Positions 1 to 9,421 of a DNA stretch of 64,000 nt are shown here, one piece after another. A model generated the notes under the pieces. That model worked only from the letters and a program-made list of their open reading frames with translations, was not told the origin of the DNA and did not search any database. The DNA comes from Spirochaetales bacterium. Lineage in GTDB: Bacteria > Spirochaetota > Spirochaetia > SZUA-6 > RPPD01. The stretch spans positions 1-64,000 of the forward strand of contig JAFGSW010000010.1 in NCBI GenBank assembly GCA_016934415.1. Direction: 5' to 3'. The position numbers were made by a program, and so were the translations under genes. Each line of letters begins with the position of its first letter. Positions within the stretch are counted from its first letter, which is position 1.

Positions 1-12
1 CACCTCTCGTAA

Positions 13-188
13 AGCATGGGTCGACGGTTCAATTCCGTTACCGAAGCCGAATTCATGCGCCTGCTTTTCGCCCTGCGGGACGAAGGCGCGGCGAATTTCG
101 TGAGCTCTCACGCGCCGCGTACCGGAGCGAAGTCGACGAGGTCGTCGCCTACGCCCGGGAACGAGGCATGGACCGAATCCTCGGTTGA
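13..188 (+). pseudogene. frameshifted 3' end of an unidentified gene
   Basis: The best protein-like reading crosses frames. Frame 1 gives TEAEFMRLLFALRDEG up to about base 95. A shift into frame 3 then gives FRELSRAAYRSEVDEVV followed by YARERGMDRILG and a TGA at 186-188. The joined text looks like the helical C-terminus of an enzyme, loosely reminiscent of radical SAM proteins, but that resemblance is weak. The upstream end is outside the window, so a decayed gene and an assembly indel cannot be told apart. No start or ribosome site can be assigned. Confidence 0.25.
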
Positions 189-305
189 GCGTGATCTTCT
201 CCAGACCGACGACCGACCGAGTAACACCGCATGCAAAAACTTTAGTATATTGACTCTACCGGCAGCGTCCGCCGCCTGAATTTATCGACCTTCGTGGAGG
301 TTCTT

Positions 306-1682
306 TTGAATCGATTCACCCGCCTGCGCCCCGCCGGCGCGCTCATGCTTCCGCTCGCGATATCGGCGCTCGCGTTCTCCTGCGCCACGCCGTTGTCGTA
401 CCACTACCGCTGGAGTTCCGGCCTGGCCGCGCTCCTGGAATCGTACTCACCCTCATATCCGGAGGCCTCGTTCGCGGTGATAAGCGACATCCACTACCAC
501 GACCCGTCGCTCGGCGTGTCCGGCACGGCCTTCGAGGAGTGCCTCGACCGGGACCGGAAGCTCATCCGCGAGAGCCGGGAGATCGCCGAGGCCGCCTTCG
601 CGGCCGTGGAGAAGGAGTCGCTCGATTTCGTGATCATTCCCGGCGACCTCACCAAGGACGGGGAATACGACAACCACCTGGCCGTGGCCGCGCTCTGCGC
701 CCGGCTGCGGGAGAGCGGAAAGAAAGTGTTCGTCGCGCCGGGCAACCACGACGTGAAGAACGGCCTGTCGTATCGATACACGGGCGACGGGAGGGAGCGG
801 GTGCGCAATGTCACTCCGGCCGGGTTCGCCGACATCTACGCGGACTGCGGCTACCGGGACGCCCTCTTCCGCGATCCGAACTCATTGAGCTACGTCGCCG
901 AGCCGGTGCCGGGCCTCCGGCTCCTCGCCCTGGACTCCTGCCGCTACGCGGAAAACGAGGAAAACCGGGCGGCGATCGTCGGCGGCCGCTTCGAGGCGGA
1001 GACGCTCGTCTGGATCGAAGACGTATTGGAGCGGGCGGCGCGGAACGGGAAGGCGGTCATCGCCATGATGCATCACGGCATCCTCGAGCATTTTCCGTCA
1101 CAGGCGAAATACTTCAATTCCTACGTGATCGAGCGTTACGAGCAGATCTCCCGGATGCTGGCCGACTATAAGGTGCGCGCCGTGTTCACCGGCCACTTTC
1201 ACGCCCAGGACATCGCGGCCGTCCGGTGGGACGACCGGACCTTTCTCTTCGACGTCGAGACCGGCTCGCTGGCGAGCTACCCCTGCCCCTACCGGTTCGT
1301 CCGCCTCTCGGGCGGCGCCCTGTCGATCGCATCGCACCGGGTGGACTCGATCCCGAGCCGGCCCGAGGGCTTCCGGGAGTACGCGAAGGAATTCATAGCG
1401 GGCGGCGTAGCCGGAGTCGCCTCCGCGATGATGAGGCGCTACGGCGTGCCGGAATCGGACATCGCCCTCATCTCCCAGCAGCTCGCCGACGCCATGACGG
1501 CCCACTTCGCGGGCGACGAGCGCCTGCCCCCCGGACGGGAGGCCGTGACGACCGCCGGCTTGAGTCTTCTGGGATCGGTCGCCCTGGGGAGCCGCGCATC
1601 GCTCGTGGAAGGGGTGTGGAACGATTCGCCCTGTCCCGACAATGACGTCGTCATCGACCTCGCGATCGGCGCCTGGCGCTGA
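306..1682 (+). CDS. calcineurin-like metallophosphoesterase lipoprotein
   Basis: Predicted exported metal-dependent phosphoesterase anchored by a lipid. The metallophosphoesterase motifs appear in order: SDIHYH near residue 60, GDLTKDG near 113, GNHDV near 145, MMHHG near 253 and GHFHAQD near 295. These supply the Asp, His and Asn ligands of the two-metal site. A hydrophobic leader ends at a lipobox (AFSC, Cys about 26). I place the start at TTG 306 because GTGGAGG at 294-300 is a good ribosome site at the right distance; the in-frame GTG at 294 would consume that site. The substrate is unknown. The C-terminal 150 residues are specific to this protein and unassigned. It is a single gene with no clear operon partner. 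Confidence 0.8.
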   Translation: MNRFTRLRPAGALMLPLAISALAFSCATPLSYHYRWSSGLAALLESYSPSYPEASFAVISDIHYHDPSLGVSGTAFEECLDRDRKLIRESREIAEAAFAAVEKESLDFVIIPGDLTKDGEYDNHLAVAALCARLRESGKKVFVAPGNHDVKNGLSYRYTGDGRERVRNVTPAGFADIYADCGYRDALFRDPNSLSYVAEPVPGLRLLALDSCRYAENEENRAAIVGGRFEAETLVWIEDVLERAARNGKAVIAMMHHGILEHFPSQAKYFNSYVIERYEQISRMLADYKVRAVFTGHFHAQDIAAVRWDDRTFLFDVETGSLASYPCPYRFVRLSGGALSIASHRVDSIPSRPEGFREYAKEFIAGGVAGVASAMMRRYGVPESDIALISQQLADAMTAHFAGDERLPPGREAVTTAGLSLLGSVALGSRASLVEGVWNDSPCPDNDVVIDLAIGAWR

Positions 1683-2059
1683 ACGGCCGAGAGGATTTCC
1701 CCCGTTTCCCACAAGCCCATGGAGAAATTGATGAGCGTCTCTATCATAGCAGCATAGGCTCCGACGAAAACTTACGTAAAGCCCGAAGGGAAACAAAACA
1801 AGGCTTGAGTGAAATTGAAACAGGGCCCGTCGAGACGCGCGATGAGTCCTTTGTTCCCAAACATCGGCCGTCATCAGGAGTGAAACAGCGCCTGCGGCTC
1901 CGCTCCCCGATCCCGCGCGGTCGGGACGATTCCCATACCCTGAACGGGGTATTTTCGGCCCCCTTCGTCTTTTTCTTCCGAATGTCCCTTTCGGGATACT
2001 AGTGATTTTTCCCGCCGCGATATATTGGAATTCGAATTCATTCCACCACGGAGGTATGT
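1683..2059. other. intergenic region, nothing assigned
   Basis: About 377 bases without a convincing gene. Short reading frames here have no ribosome site or protein-like composition. The last 20 bases carry the GGAGG site of the following lipoprotein gene. No terminator or RNA gene was recognised. Confidence 0.5.
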
Positions 2060-3016
2060 ATGAAAAACATGATTCGCGTCTGCGCGGGGGGGATGGCCGC
2101 GTTCCTGTTCTGCCTGCTCTGCTCCTGCTCGTTCACAAGCTCCACGAACGTCGACACGTCCGGCATCTGGATGTCGTACGTCGTCGAGCACCAGAGCGAT
2201 TCCAACATCCAGGTCCGGGCTTATGCCCGGGTCGGCGGACCGTTCGGTACGCTCATTACGATGGCGTCGGGGGAAAGCCTCACCTGCAACGGAGTCACGC
2301 TGACGAGAGGCATTCTCTATTACTACACCCAGTTCAACGCGCCGGCGGCCGGCGGCTCGTACGAGTTCGTCTTCCACCGGGTGAGTGAAGACGTCGCCAC
2401 CACGGTGACAATGCCCGCCTCCCCGGACGCGGCTTCCACCGATCCGACGACCGATTACAACGAATGGGATCCGCTCGATGTGTATTGGAACGCGTCAGGC
2501 TCGCAGGCGGGAGACACCGTCGAAATCGACATTTCGGGCGCGGCCGTCAGCGGCTTTACCCGTTCCAGTCTCCCGGACAACGGCTCCTACACCGTGAACA
2601 GCCCGCCGGGAACCGGCCTGTCCTCGCCCGACAACTCTGTAGCGGGCCCGATCACGGTCTCGGTGCGGCGGGTCCGCTCCGGCTCGGTGAACGCCGCCTT
2701 CCAGGGCGGATCGACGAGCGCCGAACGCTGGGCGGGCGGCGTCGTCATCCCCAATTTCCAGCCGAAACTGACGCTCTCCCTCTCCGTCTCTCCCGCCGCC
2801 TCCGGCACGGTGACCTCGACCGGAAGCGTCTCCGGCACCCAGACCGACGGCGCGACCCGGCGCTTTCAAGTGGGCGAGCAGGTCACCCTGACGCCCGTGC
2901 CGACCGCGGGCTGGACCTTTTACAACTGGTCCGGCGACATCGGCGGTTCGGACAATCCCCACATCATCAATTCCCTGACAGGCAATACGAGCGTCACGGC
3001 CGCCTTCGGGCCCTGA
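2060..3016 (+). CDS. lipoprotein with C-terminal InlB-type B-repeat domain
   Basis: Surface or periplasmic lipoprotein of unknown role. A signal peptide of about 22 residues ends in the lipobox LCSC with the lipidated Cys at 23. The central part (about 30-235) is beta-rich, Ser/Thr/Gly-rich and unassigned. The last 80 residues match the divergent InlB B-repeat pattern: a Val-Thr-Leu-Thr stretch, AGWTFYNWSGD, then TGNTSVTAAF at the very end. Such repeats usually sit in adhesive or surface proteins. The ATG follows GGAGG with normal spacing. A strong hairpin terminator follows the stop, so the gene appears monocistronic. Confidence 0.75.
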   Translation: MKNMIRVCAGGMAAFLFCLLCSCSFTSSTNVDTSGIWMSYVVEHQSDSNIQVRAYARVGGPFGTLITMASGESLTCNGVTLTRGILYYYTQFNAPAAGGSYEFVFHRVSEDVATTVTMPASPDAASTDPTTDYNEWDPLDVYWNASGSQAGDTVEIDISGAAVSGFTRSSLPDNGSYTVNSPPGTGLSSPDNSVAGPITVSVRRVRSGSVNAAFQGGSTSAERWAGGVVIPNFQPKLTLSLSVSPAASGTVTSTGSVSGTQTDGATRRFQVGEQVTLTPVPTAGWTFYNWSGDIGGSDNPHIINSLTGNTSVTAAFGP

Positions 3017-3034
3017 CGACAGGCGCCTCTCTCC

Positions 3035-3067
3035 ATCCCGCGCCCGGCGTCCGCCCGGGCGCGGGAT
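3035..3067. terminator. bidirectional hairpin terminator
   Basis: A perfect 13-bp stem (ATCCCGCGCCCGG at 3035-3047 with its complement at 3055-3067) encloses a 7-base loop and is followed on the plus strand by TTTCTTATT. It lies between two convergent genes and can end both transcripts. Confidence 0.75.
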
Positions 3068-3070
3068 TTC

Positions 3071-3931
3071 TTATTCCGGTCCCCCGCGGCCGCGATCCGA
3101 TCCGCGGCGCGCGCCGCCGGGCGCCGGCCGCTTGAGCAGGGTAAAATCCCAGATAAGGTGCATGAGCTCCATCCGGCCCTTGATCCCGATCTTGCGGTAG
3201 ACGCTCTTCGTGTGGTTTTTCACCGTCCCCTCGGAAATGAACAGTTTCTCGCCCGCCTGCCGGGCGGAACAGCCGTTGACGATACAGGCGCAGATTTCCC
3301 GCTCCCGCGCCGTCAGGCGGTATCCCCGGAGAAACCGGTCGACGTCGTCGTTGTCCAGGCAGACGCTGAGCGATTCCCTCGCGTTGTCGAGGACGTACCG
3401 GAAAAAAAGGTAAAACAGCCCGTAGAACAGCGACATGAAGAAGGCGAAGAGCGCCAGCAGCCACGCGTCGGGTACGGTCCGGCCTTCGGCCAGGCGGAAG
3501 GCCGAGTGGAGGAGGAAAGCGGCGAACGGCAGGGCGATGACGAGGAGGTCTCGTTTCCGGTACCGGACGAAGAGCAGGCAATAGAGAAGGTAGGCGGCGA
3601 TGTGCAGGGTCCACAGGACCGAGATGAACGTATCCGCCAGCGCGACCGCGAGCGCCGGGTTGACGACGAGCAGGACGAACATGGCGATCGTATGGACGCG
3701 TATTTTCGTCTCCGGTTTGCCGGGCCGGCGGATGAAAAAAGTGGTGACGACGAGGCAGACCGAATTTATGGAGAAAAAGACGCAGGGAAACCAGTCTGGA
3801 TACCGGCAGATCCCGATGAGGGCCCGAAAATAGAACCAGAGGGTGATCAGTCCCATGGCGAGACAGGCGCCGATCGTCTCCCACCGGTAAAAGTATTTGA
3901 TGAAGAAATAATTCTTTTTTTTGCTGACCAT
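3071..3931 (-). CDS. LuxR-family regulator with N-terminal membrane domain
   Basis: Membrane-anchored transcription regulator of 286 residues. About six hydrophobic segments fill residues 20-177. A LuxR-type helix-turn-helix follows at about 198-255, with the signature elements LTAREREI, SEGTVKNH and YRKIGIKGR. No receiver or autoinducer-binding domain is visible, so the membrane part is presumably the sensor. The ligand and target genes are unknown. Fused membrane-LuxR proteins of this layout are known from several phyla, including spirochaetes. The Arg/Gly-rich C-terminal tail is odd. The gene ends against the shared hairpin at 3035-3067. Confidence 0.8.
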   Translation of the reverse strand: MVSKKKNYFFIKYFYRWETIGACLAMGLITLWFYFRALIGICRYPDWFPCVFFSINSVCLVVTTFFIRRPGKPETKIRVHTIAMFVLLVVNPALAVALADTFISVLWTLHIAAYLLYCLLFVRYRKRDLLVIALPFAAFLLHSAFRLAEGRTVPDAWLLALFAFFMSLFYGLFYLFFRYVLDNARESLSVCLDNDDVDRFLRGYRLTAREREICACIVNGCSARQAGEKLFISEGTVKNHTKSVYRKIGIKGRMELMHLIWDFTLLKRPAPGGARRGSDRGRGGPE

Positions 3932-4056
3932 GTTTTACCGCCTGGCATCATCATACCGATCATTCGACGATAAACAAGGGGGGAAAGGTGATCGACGTGA
4001 ACCGTTTTTTTTCGGGACCGCAGATACGGGAAGAAGGAGAGCGCCGGCGGATGTCC

Positions 4057-4269
4057 CTACCGGTTGATGATATGCCCGGCCTCTTCCCCATTTCGCCTTA
4101 TGGAGAGATTCCTCATCAGGTATGCATCCACGGATTTTTTGGGGACCGAATTCGCCGGGTAAAACCTGCAATTCACGTTTCCGCATCCCGGGTAGACACA
4201 GAGTATGAGCAGCGCGCCGACGGGCGCGGCCACAGCCCGGAAGGCGACGGCGTCTTTTTTCGAGCTCAT
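4057..4269 (-). CDS. small exported or lipidated protein
   Basis: A 70-residue protein with one hydrophobic segment (about 10-27) followed by PGC-GNVNC, which could be a degenerate lipobox or a Cys-rich motif. The ATG has a good ribosome site (AGGAG, 7-8 bases upstream). It lies 46 bases downstream of the ABC permease at 4316-5566 on the same strand, so it may be the last gene of that operon. No family recognised. Confidence 0.5.
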   Translation of the reverse strand: MSSKKDAVAFRAVAAPVGALLILCVYPGCGNVNCRFYPANSVPKKSVDAYLMRNLSIRRNGEEAGHIINR

Positions 4270-4315
4270 TACTCTTCTCCTACATATTGTATCGATGGAG
4301 GCGCGTTATCCCCGC

Positions 4316-5566
4316 TCATTTGGCCGCCTGCGCGCCCATGGCCCGGGCGATGACGCGCTTGGCGGCCCGCTGCGCGGGAGCGAGACCGGAGAGGATCGCC
4401 GTCAGGCAGCCGAAGAGAACCGCGATGAGGAAATCGTAGGCGCGGAAATCGGCGGTGAACCGGCTCCCGAAGGGAATGGGGATGTCGGCCGGCATGAGCG
4501 AGCCGAAATCGAAGCCCACGTTCTGCAGCACCCAGGCGGCCGCCCCGCCCGCGACGAGACTCGCCGCGATCCCGAGGCCGGCAAGAAAGGTGCTCTCGGC
4601 CAGGAACATGAGCATCACCGTGCGCTTTTTCATGCCGATGGCCCGCAAGGTTCCCACTTCGCTCACCCGCTCCTCGACCGACATGGACATCGAGTTGCGG
4701 ATGCCGATGACGATGAGGATATAAATAATGAGGAAAATGAATCCGAAGCTTGAGCCGTCGGCCGCGACCGCGGACACCACCACCTGGGCGAAACGCTCCC
4801 AGGGATAGGCCTGATACGGCGTGCCGGCCAGGCGGGCCTGCACGTCGGGAAGCACCGCGCCGGGATCGTCGCCCGGCTTGACCCGGAGGACGAGCTTGGT
4901 CGCCTCGTCGCGCATGAGCAGGAATCCGGAGGCCGAGGCGAAATCCACGTAGACAACGTTCTCGTCGATGGCGGGATAGCCGTAATGGAAGATGCCCGCC
5001 ACTTTCATGTACTCGAAATTTTCCTGCGCGTTGGCCGCGCTCGACAGCTTCGTCTCAGCGGTGACGGCCACGCTGTCCCCGGCCTGGAGGCCGTATTTTT
5101 CCGCGAGCGGCCGGCCGATCAAGACGCCCGGCGATTTGTCCAGGTAATTCCCGGAGACGATGAGCGTATGAAGAATGGTCACGCGGGACTCCGGCACCGG
5201 GTCGATGGCGCGCGCCAGAAGCGTGCGCGATTTTCCCCTGAAACCGAGCGTCATCATGAAGTTGATGCGCGGCGCCGCCTCCTCGATCCGGGGATCGGTC
5301 AGGAGCCTTGCGCGCAGTTCGGACGCCCGCTCCACGTTGAGGTCGAGCGGCAGCCGGCGCTCCTGGGCCAGGTAATCCTTGTCGAGCACCTGGATGTGTC
5401 CGGTCTCGAAATTGATCATCGCGTTGAAAATTCCCGTCTGGTACCCGCGCATCCAGCCCAGGCCGATGATCACCATGATCATCCCGATGGCGACCGCGAT
5501 CACGTTCAGGATCGTCCTCCGCTTGTTTCTGAAAACGTTCCGCCAGGCGACGTAGATCAAACCCAT
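4316..5566 (-). CDS. ABC transporter permease, LolC/MacB (FtsX) type
   Basis: Inner-membrane permease of 416 residues with the four-helix FtsX/MacB layout. One N-terminal membrane helix (about 18-40) is followed by a large periplasmic domain (about 45-270), then three membrane helices (about 275-400). The EERVSEVGTLRAIGMKK segment is the typical coupling region that contacts the ATPase. It is the second permease of the operon, 10 bases downstream of its partner at 5577-6788. With the ATPase and a LolA-like protein upstream, the system probably extracts a lipid or lipoprotein from the inner membrane rather than importing a solute. The cargo is unknown. Confidence 0.85.
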   Translation of the reverse strand: MGLIYVAWRNVFRNKRRTILNVIAVAIGMIMVIIGLGWMRGYQTGIFNAMINFETGHIQVLDKDYLAQERRLPLDLNVERASELRARLLTDPRIEEAAPRINFMMTLGFRGKSRTLLARAIDPVPESRVTILHTLIVSGNYLDKSPGVLIGRPLAEKYGLQAGDSVAVTAETKLSSAANAQENFEYMKVAGIFHYGYPAIDENVVYVDFASASGFLLMRDEATKLVLRVKPGDDPGAVLPDVQARLAGTPYQAYPWERFAQVVVSAVAADGSSFGFIFLIIYILIVIGIRNSMSMSVEERVSEVGTLRAIGMKKRTVMLMFLAESTFLAGLGIAASLVAGGAAAWVLQNVGFDFGSLMPADIPIPFGSRFTADFRAYDFLIAVLFGCLTAILSGLAPAQRAAKRVIARAMGAQAAK

Positions 5567-5576
5567 ACCGGCCTCC

Positions 5577-6788
5577 TCAATTGTACCTGAGCATTTCCAC
5601 GAGCCGCTTGCGCGAGTTTACGGCGGCGGCGTAGAGCGATCCCGCCGCCGCGATCAGGGCGCCGAAGAAAAACGACAGCAGCAGAACTCGCGCGGACAGC
5701 ACGTAGGGATAGGAGCTCCCCAGGTGGATCGATTCAACGAATTGCCCCCCATTAATGCCGGTGGATTGGACCAGCAGGCCCAGCGGTACGGCCAGCGCCG
5801 TGCCGAAAAGGCTCCCCAGCACACCCTCGAGCGCCCCTTCCGCCATGATCATGCCGAACACGTGACGGCGCTTCAGGCCCACGGCGCGCAGGGTGCCGAA
5901 GTCGCGCACGCGCTCGAACACGGACATGAGGATGGTGTTGGTGATCACCGTGGCCGCCACCACCAGCACGATGAAATTAAGGAAGATCATGAACACGTCG
6001 AAAAACTGCAGGAGCGTGACGAGCGTGCCGAAAATCTCCCGCCAGGTCTCGGCCTCCAGTCCGTTCGCCCGGAAGAAAGCCTTGTGCCGGGCGACAAACG
6101 ACTCGGCCAGGTTGGGATCGCGCAGGGCCGCGCGGATCTCGATCGTGCCCCCCCCGAGGGCGAGAAGCTCGTCCGCCCGGGCGTGGCTTATAAAGACGTG
6201 ACTGTCGTCGAAGTCGCTTGAGTCGGTCTTGAAAATTCCCGTCATCGGGAAATCAAGGTAGTAGGGCGTCCCGTCCGACCAGGCCACGAGCAGGCTGACA
6301 TTGTCCCCGAGTCCGCATTGAAGAAGCGACGCGCTGCGCTCGGACAGGGCGATGCCCTTGCCTTCGGGCAAAAAAGATCCCATTACAATTCCATGCCTGG
6401 CGCTTTCGAAGAACGTCCCGGCGGGGTCGACCCCGTACCCGGCGATGTCGAGGCGCCGATTCTTGAAGATGGCCCGGGTGCCGAAAACGAGAATTTTCTC
6501 GACGTTGACCGCGGCCGGGTCCTTCCGGAACTCGGCGAGCGCCGCATCAGGCCGGTCGATGACGTCATCGAGCGACAGCGGGTCGAATCGATCACGGTAG
6601 CCTTCAGCGTGCACCTGGACGTGGCCGCTCTCCTGGAACATGGAGTTGAAGAAACGGCCACGCAATCCGTCCAGGAGCCCGCCCACCAACACCATGACGA
6701 CCACGGCGAAGGCGACGACGGCTGTAATGAGAAGGCTGCGTTTAGGATGCTTGACGATGTTGAGAAAAGCCATTTTTACGAAGATCAT
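5577..6788 (-). CDS. ABC transporter permease, LolC/MacB (FtsX) type
   Basis: A permease of 403 residues with the same architecture as its neighbour: an N-terminal helix, a periplasmic domain and three C-terminal helices. The coupling segment is FERVRDFGTLRAVGLKRR. The two permeases are distant paralogues and probably form a heterodimer on the shared ATPase. Its start codon overlaps the stop of the ATPase gene by four bases, which suggests translational coupling. Candidate functions are lipoprotein release or efflux of a lipid-like molecule. The LolA-like protein in the operon favours the first. Confidence 0.85.
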   Translation of the reverse strand: MIFVKMAFLNIVKHPKRSLLITAVVAFAVVVMVLVGGLLDGLRGRFFNSMFQESGHVQVHAEGYRDRFDPLSLDDVIDRPDAALAEFRKDPAAVNVEKILVFGTRAIFKNRRLDIAGYGVDPAGTFFESARHGIVMGSFLPEGKGIALSERSASLLQCGLGDNVSLLVAWSDGTPYYLDFPMTGIFKTDSSDFDDSHVFISHARADELLALGGGTIEIRAALRDPNLAESFVARHKAFFRANGLEAETWREIFGTLVTLLQFFDVFMIFLNFIVLVVAATVITNTILMSVFERVRDFGTLRAVGLKRRHVFGMIMAEGALEGVLGSLFGTALAVPLGLLVQSTGINGGQFVESIHLGSSYPYVLSARVLLLSFFFGALIAAAGSLYAAAVNSRKRLVEMLRYN

Positions 6789-7480
6789 GACGCGCGCTCC
6801 GTATTCTCGATCGAGGCGATCGCGCCGTCCCTCAAGGTGACGATGCGGTGCGCGAAACGCATCACCTCGGGGTTGTGCGTGGAGAAGATGAAGGTCACTT
6901 TTTCCTCGCGGTTGAGCCGCTCCATCACGCTCAAGACGGCGTCGCCGGTGGCGCTGTCCAGATTGGCGGTCGGCTCGTCGGCGATGACAAGATCGGGCGA
7001 GTTGACGAGGGCGCGGGCGATGGCCACGCGCTGGCGCTGGCCTCCGGAAAGCTCGTCCGGCTTATGGTCAGAAAATTCCTCCAAGCCCACGGTGCGCACA
7101 AGGTAGGCGACCCGCTCCCTCCTCTTCGCACGCGGCACTCTCGCCACGACGAGCGGCAGCTCGATGTTCTCGAAGATGTTCAGGACCGGGATGAGGTTGA
7201 ACGACTGGAAGATGAAGCCGATCTTGGTGAGCCTGATTTCCGCCTGGGCGTTGTCCGACAGGCGTTTCAAATCCTTCCCTTCGAACATAACCCGCCCGTC
7301 CGTCGGCTGGTCGATGCATCCGATCATGTTGAGGAGGGTCGTCTTGCCGCAGCCGGACGGTCCCACGATCGAGAGAAAATCGCCCTCCTTCACCTCGAGG
7401 GTGACGCCCCGGATGGCGTGGATGACCGTTTTTCCGAGCGCGTAATCCTTTTGAACGTTATCCAAAGCGATAAGCGGCAT
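6785..7480 (-). CDS. ABC transporter ATP-binding protein, LolD/MacB type
   Basis: Cytoplasmic ATPase of 231 residues powering the two permeases downstream. It has Walker A GPSGCGKTT, Q-loop near FQSFNLIPV, signature LSGGQRQR, Walker B LVIADEPT and H-loop STHNPE. I start it at the ATG at 7480 because GGAAGGAGA lies 5-6 bases upstream. The longer in-frame reading adds an implausible Arg-rich extension. The length is right for the LolD family. The gene follows the beta-barrel gene closely, so the order in the transcript is LolA-like, barrel, ATPase, permease, permease. Confidence 0.9.
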   Translation of the reverse strand: MPLIALDNVQKDYALGKTVIHAIRGVTLEVKEGDFLSIVGPSGCGKTTLLNMIGCIDQPTDGRVMFEGKDLKRLSDNAQAEIRLTKIGFIFQSFNLIPVLNIFENIELPLVVARVPRAKRRERVAYLVRTVGLEEFSDHKPDELSGGQRQRVAIARALVNSPDLVIADEPTANLDSATGDAVLSVMERLNREEKVTFIFSTHNPEVMRFAHRIVTLRDGAIASIENTERAS

Positions 7481-7494
7481 GATCGTCTCCTTCC

Positions 7495-8661
7495 TCAAAA
7501 GTAATAAACGGCGCCGGCGGACAGGCGCAGGCGCTCGGGCGCCGCGGCGAATTCGGTTTCGCTCGCCCCGGCCGTCCACACGACCTCGCAATAGAGGTCC
7601 AGGTTTTCGATTTTCTGCAGCACGATTTTATGCCAGAAGAACCAGCTCCCGTCCTGCGCGTTCCAGACGCCGGCGTTTTCAAAGGAAAACAAATTCTCCA
7701 CGGCCATCGAAATTGAAAAAAGGGCGTAGTGTCGTCCCAGGTGCTCGGGCGCGACGGCCAGGCCGAGAGGCGCTGCCTGGAAAAACCGATCCTCCTCATC
7801 GGGCGTGAACCCGGCTCCGGTGAAAAAATATTCCGCGACGGCGAACAGGGTGAAGTCGCCCGCGGTGAAGTTTCTGCGGACGCCGCCGTCGAAATACGGG
7901 AACGGCGTGAGGAGCGGCCGCTCCTCCCAGGTCGCGGGCGAGGTCGGGTAGAGCGTCCGGTTGTTGAGCTCGACGGCCGCCTCGCCGAAAAAGATGAAGC
8001 CTCCCAGGTCGAGGGTGAACCCGCCGCCGGGCCGAAACACCCGGTCGATCTCATAGATGACGTCCGCCTTGAGGTTGAGCGGGCCGAGGACGAGGGAGGC
8101 GGCGAGCGCGTAGCGGAAGTCGCGGAAGAATTCATCCCGCAGGCGGGCGAGCGAGTCCTCGAAGGAGAGCGATGCGGTCAGGGTGAAATCGGCGCTCGGG
8201 GCGAGGGTGAGGGTGAGGCCCGGGAAACCGTAATCGCGGTGCCCGTCGCTCGGGTCCAGGACGACGGGGTTGAGCCTGTCGGCGGGAAAAAAGAAGTAAC
8301 TGGTGCCCAGGCTCAGGTGGCGTTTCCCGATGGTCACCGTGAACCAGCCGGCAGGCGAAAACGAGGCGTATCCCTCGAACAGCCGGTAGCGGAAGGAAGC
8401 CTCCTCGTCGAACGCGAGGTCCTGGTGCACGCGGATCTCGGCGGAAGGAGTCGTCAGGCGCAGGTCGGCCTCGGCCAGCACGAAAGCCGTCTGCCAGTCG
8501 GTGAGGCCGTACCAGGGGAGCGCCGGGTCCGCGACGGGCAAAGCCGCGTGGTGCCAGGCGGAATCGATTCTTACGTTTCCGGAGTATGAAAAATCCTGGG
8601 CGGAAAGCGCCGGGGCGCTCAAGAGGAGCGCCGGCAGGGCGAGGAGAAGCGCGCGTTTCAC
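7495..8661 (-). CDS. predicted outer-membrane beta-barrel protein
   Basis: A 388-residue secreted protein with a clean signal peptide ending ALSA-Q. The rest is an alternation of short amphipathic beta strands rich in Phe, Tyr and Leu, and it ends in YYF, the aromatic C-terminus typical of BamA substrates. It starts at a GTG four bases after the LolA-like gene, with GAGGTGAGG just upstream. Its place inside the LolA-like/ABC operon suggests it is the outer-membrane partner of that export system, or a barrel helped by it. No specific family name is supported. Confidence 0.7.
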   Translation of the reverse strand: MKRALLLALPALLLSAPALSAQDFSYSGNVRIDSAWHHAALPVADPALPWYGLTDWQTAFVLAEADLRLTTPSAEIRVHQDLAFDEEASFRYRLFEGYASFSPAGWFTVTIGKRHLSLGTSYFFFPADRLNPVVLDPSDGHRDYGFPGLTLTLAPSADFTLTASLSFEDSLARLRDEFFRDFRYALAASLVLGPLNLKADVIYEIDRVFRPGGGFTLDLGGFIFFGEAAVELNNRTLYPTSPATWEERPLLTPFPYFDGGVRRNFTAGDFTLFAVAEYFFTGAGFTPDEEDRFFQAAPLGLAVAPEHLGRHYALFSISMAVENLFSFENAGVWNAQDGSWFFWHKIVLQKIENLDLYCEVVWTAGASETEFAAAPERLRLSAGAVYYF

Positions 8662-8665
8662 TGCC

Positions 8666-9421
8666 TCACCTCGTGAGCGCGGCTTCGGTGAACATGGCGT
8701 CGGGCAGATTGTTGCGGACGGTCATGTCTTCGAAGGTGACGGTGGAGACGACTCCCTCCTCCTCTAGCGACACCATCGTGATTGTGGAGGGACGCCGGCG
8801 CCCGGCCATGTGTTTGACGTCCGAGAGGGTCATGCGCTTGAAGAGCGCGCCGGAGCGCGCGTAAAAATCCATGCGCAGCGGCAGGTCGTCCGAGGCGCGC
8901 CCCCACACGCGGATGCGCGCGTAGGGCGACACTTCGGTTTTCGCAGCGCACTCGAGCACCCGGCAGGCGACCTTCCCGAGACCGGCGATCTCGATGGTTT
9001 CATCCCGGCCGAACGCGACGTCGTAGTCGTCGGAATACTTGGGATCGCTCACGTCGTTGTTGGAAAAGACGCTCCCCTGGAACGAGCTCCGCGGCGAGAG
9101 GCGGATGGCGTTGCCCGAGCCGGCTTTGGGATTGTACATCCACAGACCGTTCGACCGCTCCAGGAAACGAATGCCCTTGGAGCGCGCCGGCGAGAGGATC
9201 GTCATGACGGAGCCGACGTCCTTTTTATGAAAGACGTCGAAGACGAGCGGTACGCCAGACTTGCCCGGACCGGTCGTGGTCAGTGCGTTTTTGACGTGGA
9301 AGTTGTCCGGGTAGATGATCAGCTCCATCCGTTTGAGGACCGCCAGAGCCGCCTCATCGGCGCTGACCGTCCACGCCGCGGACAGAAAAAGCAGCGCCAT
9401 AAGAATACAATTTCGTTTCAT
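8666..9421 (-). CDS. LolA-like outer-membrane lipoprotein-sorting protein
   Basis: A 251-residue periplasmic protein with a signal peptide ending in VSA-D. It belongs by pattern to the LolA_like group found beside ABC and RND exporters: an early VLKRMELI helix, then a curved sheet with phrases such as GLWMYNPKAG. These proteins shield a hydrophobic cargo in the periplasm. I choose the ATG at 9421 because it directly precedes the signal peptide and has AGGAGGG upstream. There is also an in-frame ATG at 9523 behind an even stronger site (AAGGAGGAGATAC). It would add 34 residues before the signal peptide, which is unlikely to be functional. It is the first gene of the ABC operon. Confidence 0.8.
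   Translation of the reverse strand: MKRNCILMALLFLSAAWTVSADEAALAVLKRMELIIYPDNFHVKNALTTTGPGKSGVPLVFDVFHKKDVGSVMTILSPARSKGIRFLERSNGLWMYNPKAGSGNAIRLSPRSSFQGSVFSNNDVSDPKYSDDYDVAFGRDETIEIAGLGKVACRVLECAAKTEVSPYARIRVWGRASDDLPLRMDFYARSGALFKRMTLSDVKHMAGRRRPSTITMVSLEEEGVVSTVTFEDMTVRNNLPDAMFTEAALTR

Noticed and set aside
16-279. An 87-codon open frame at the left edge as an intact gene
   Set aside because: Only its first part is protein-like; the better reading continues in another frame and stops at 188, so a frameshifted remnant is the simpler explanation.
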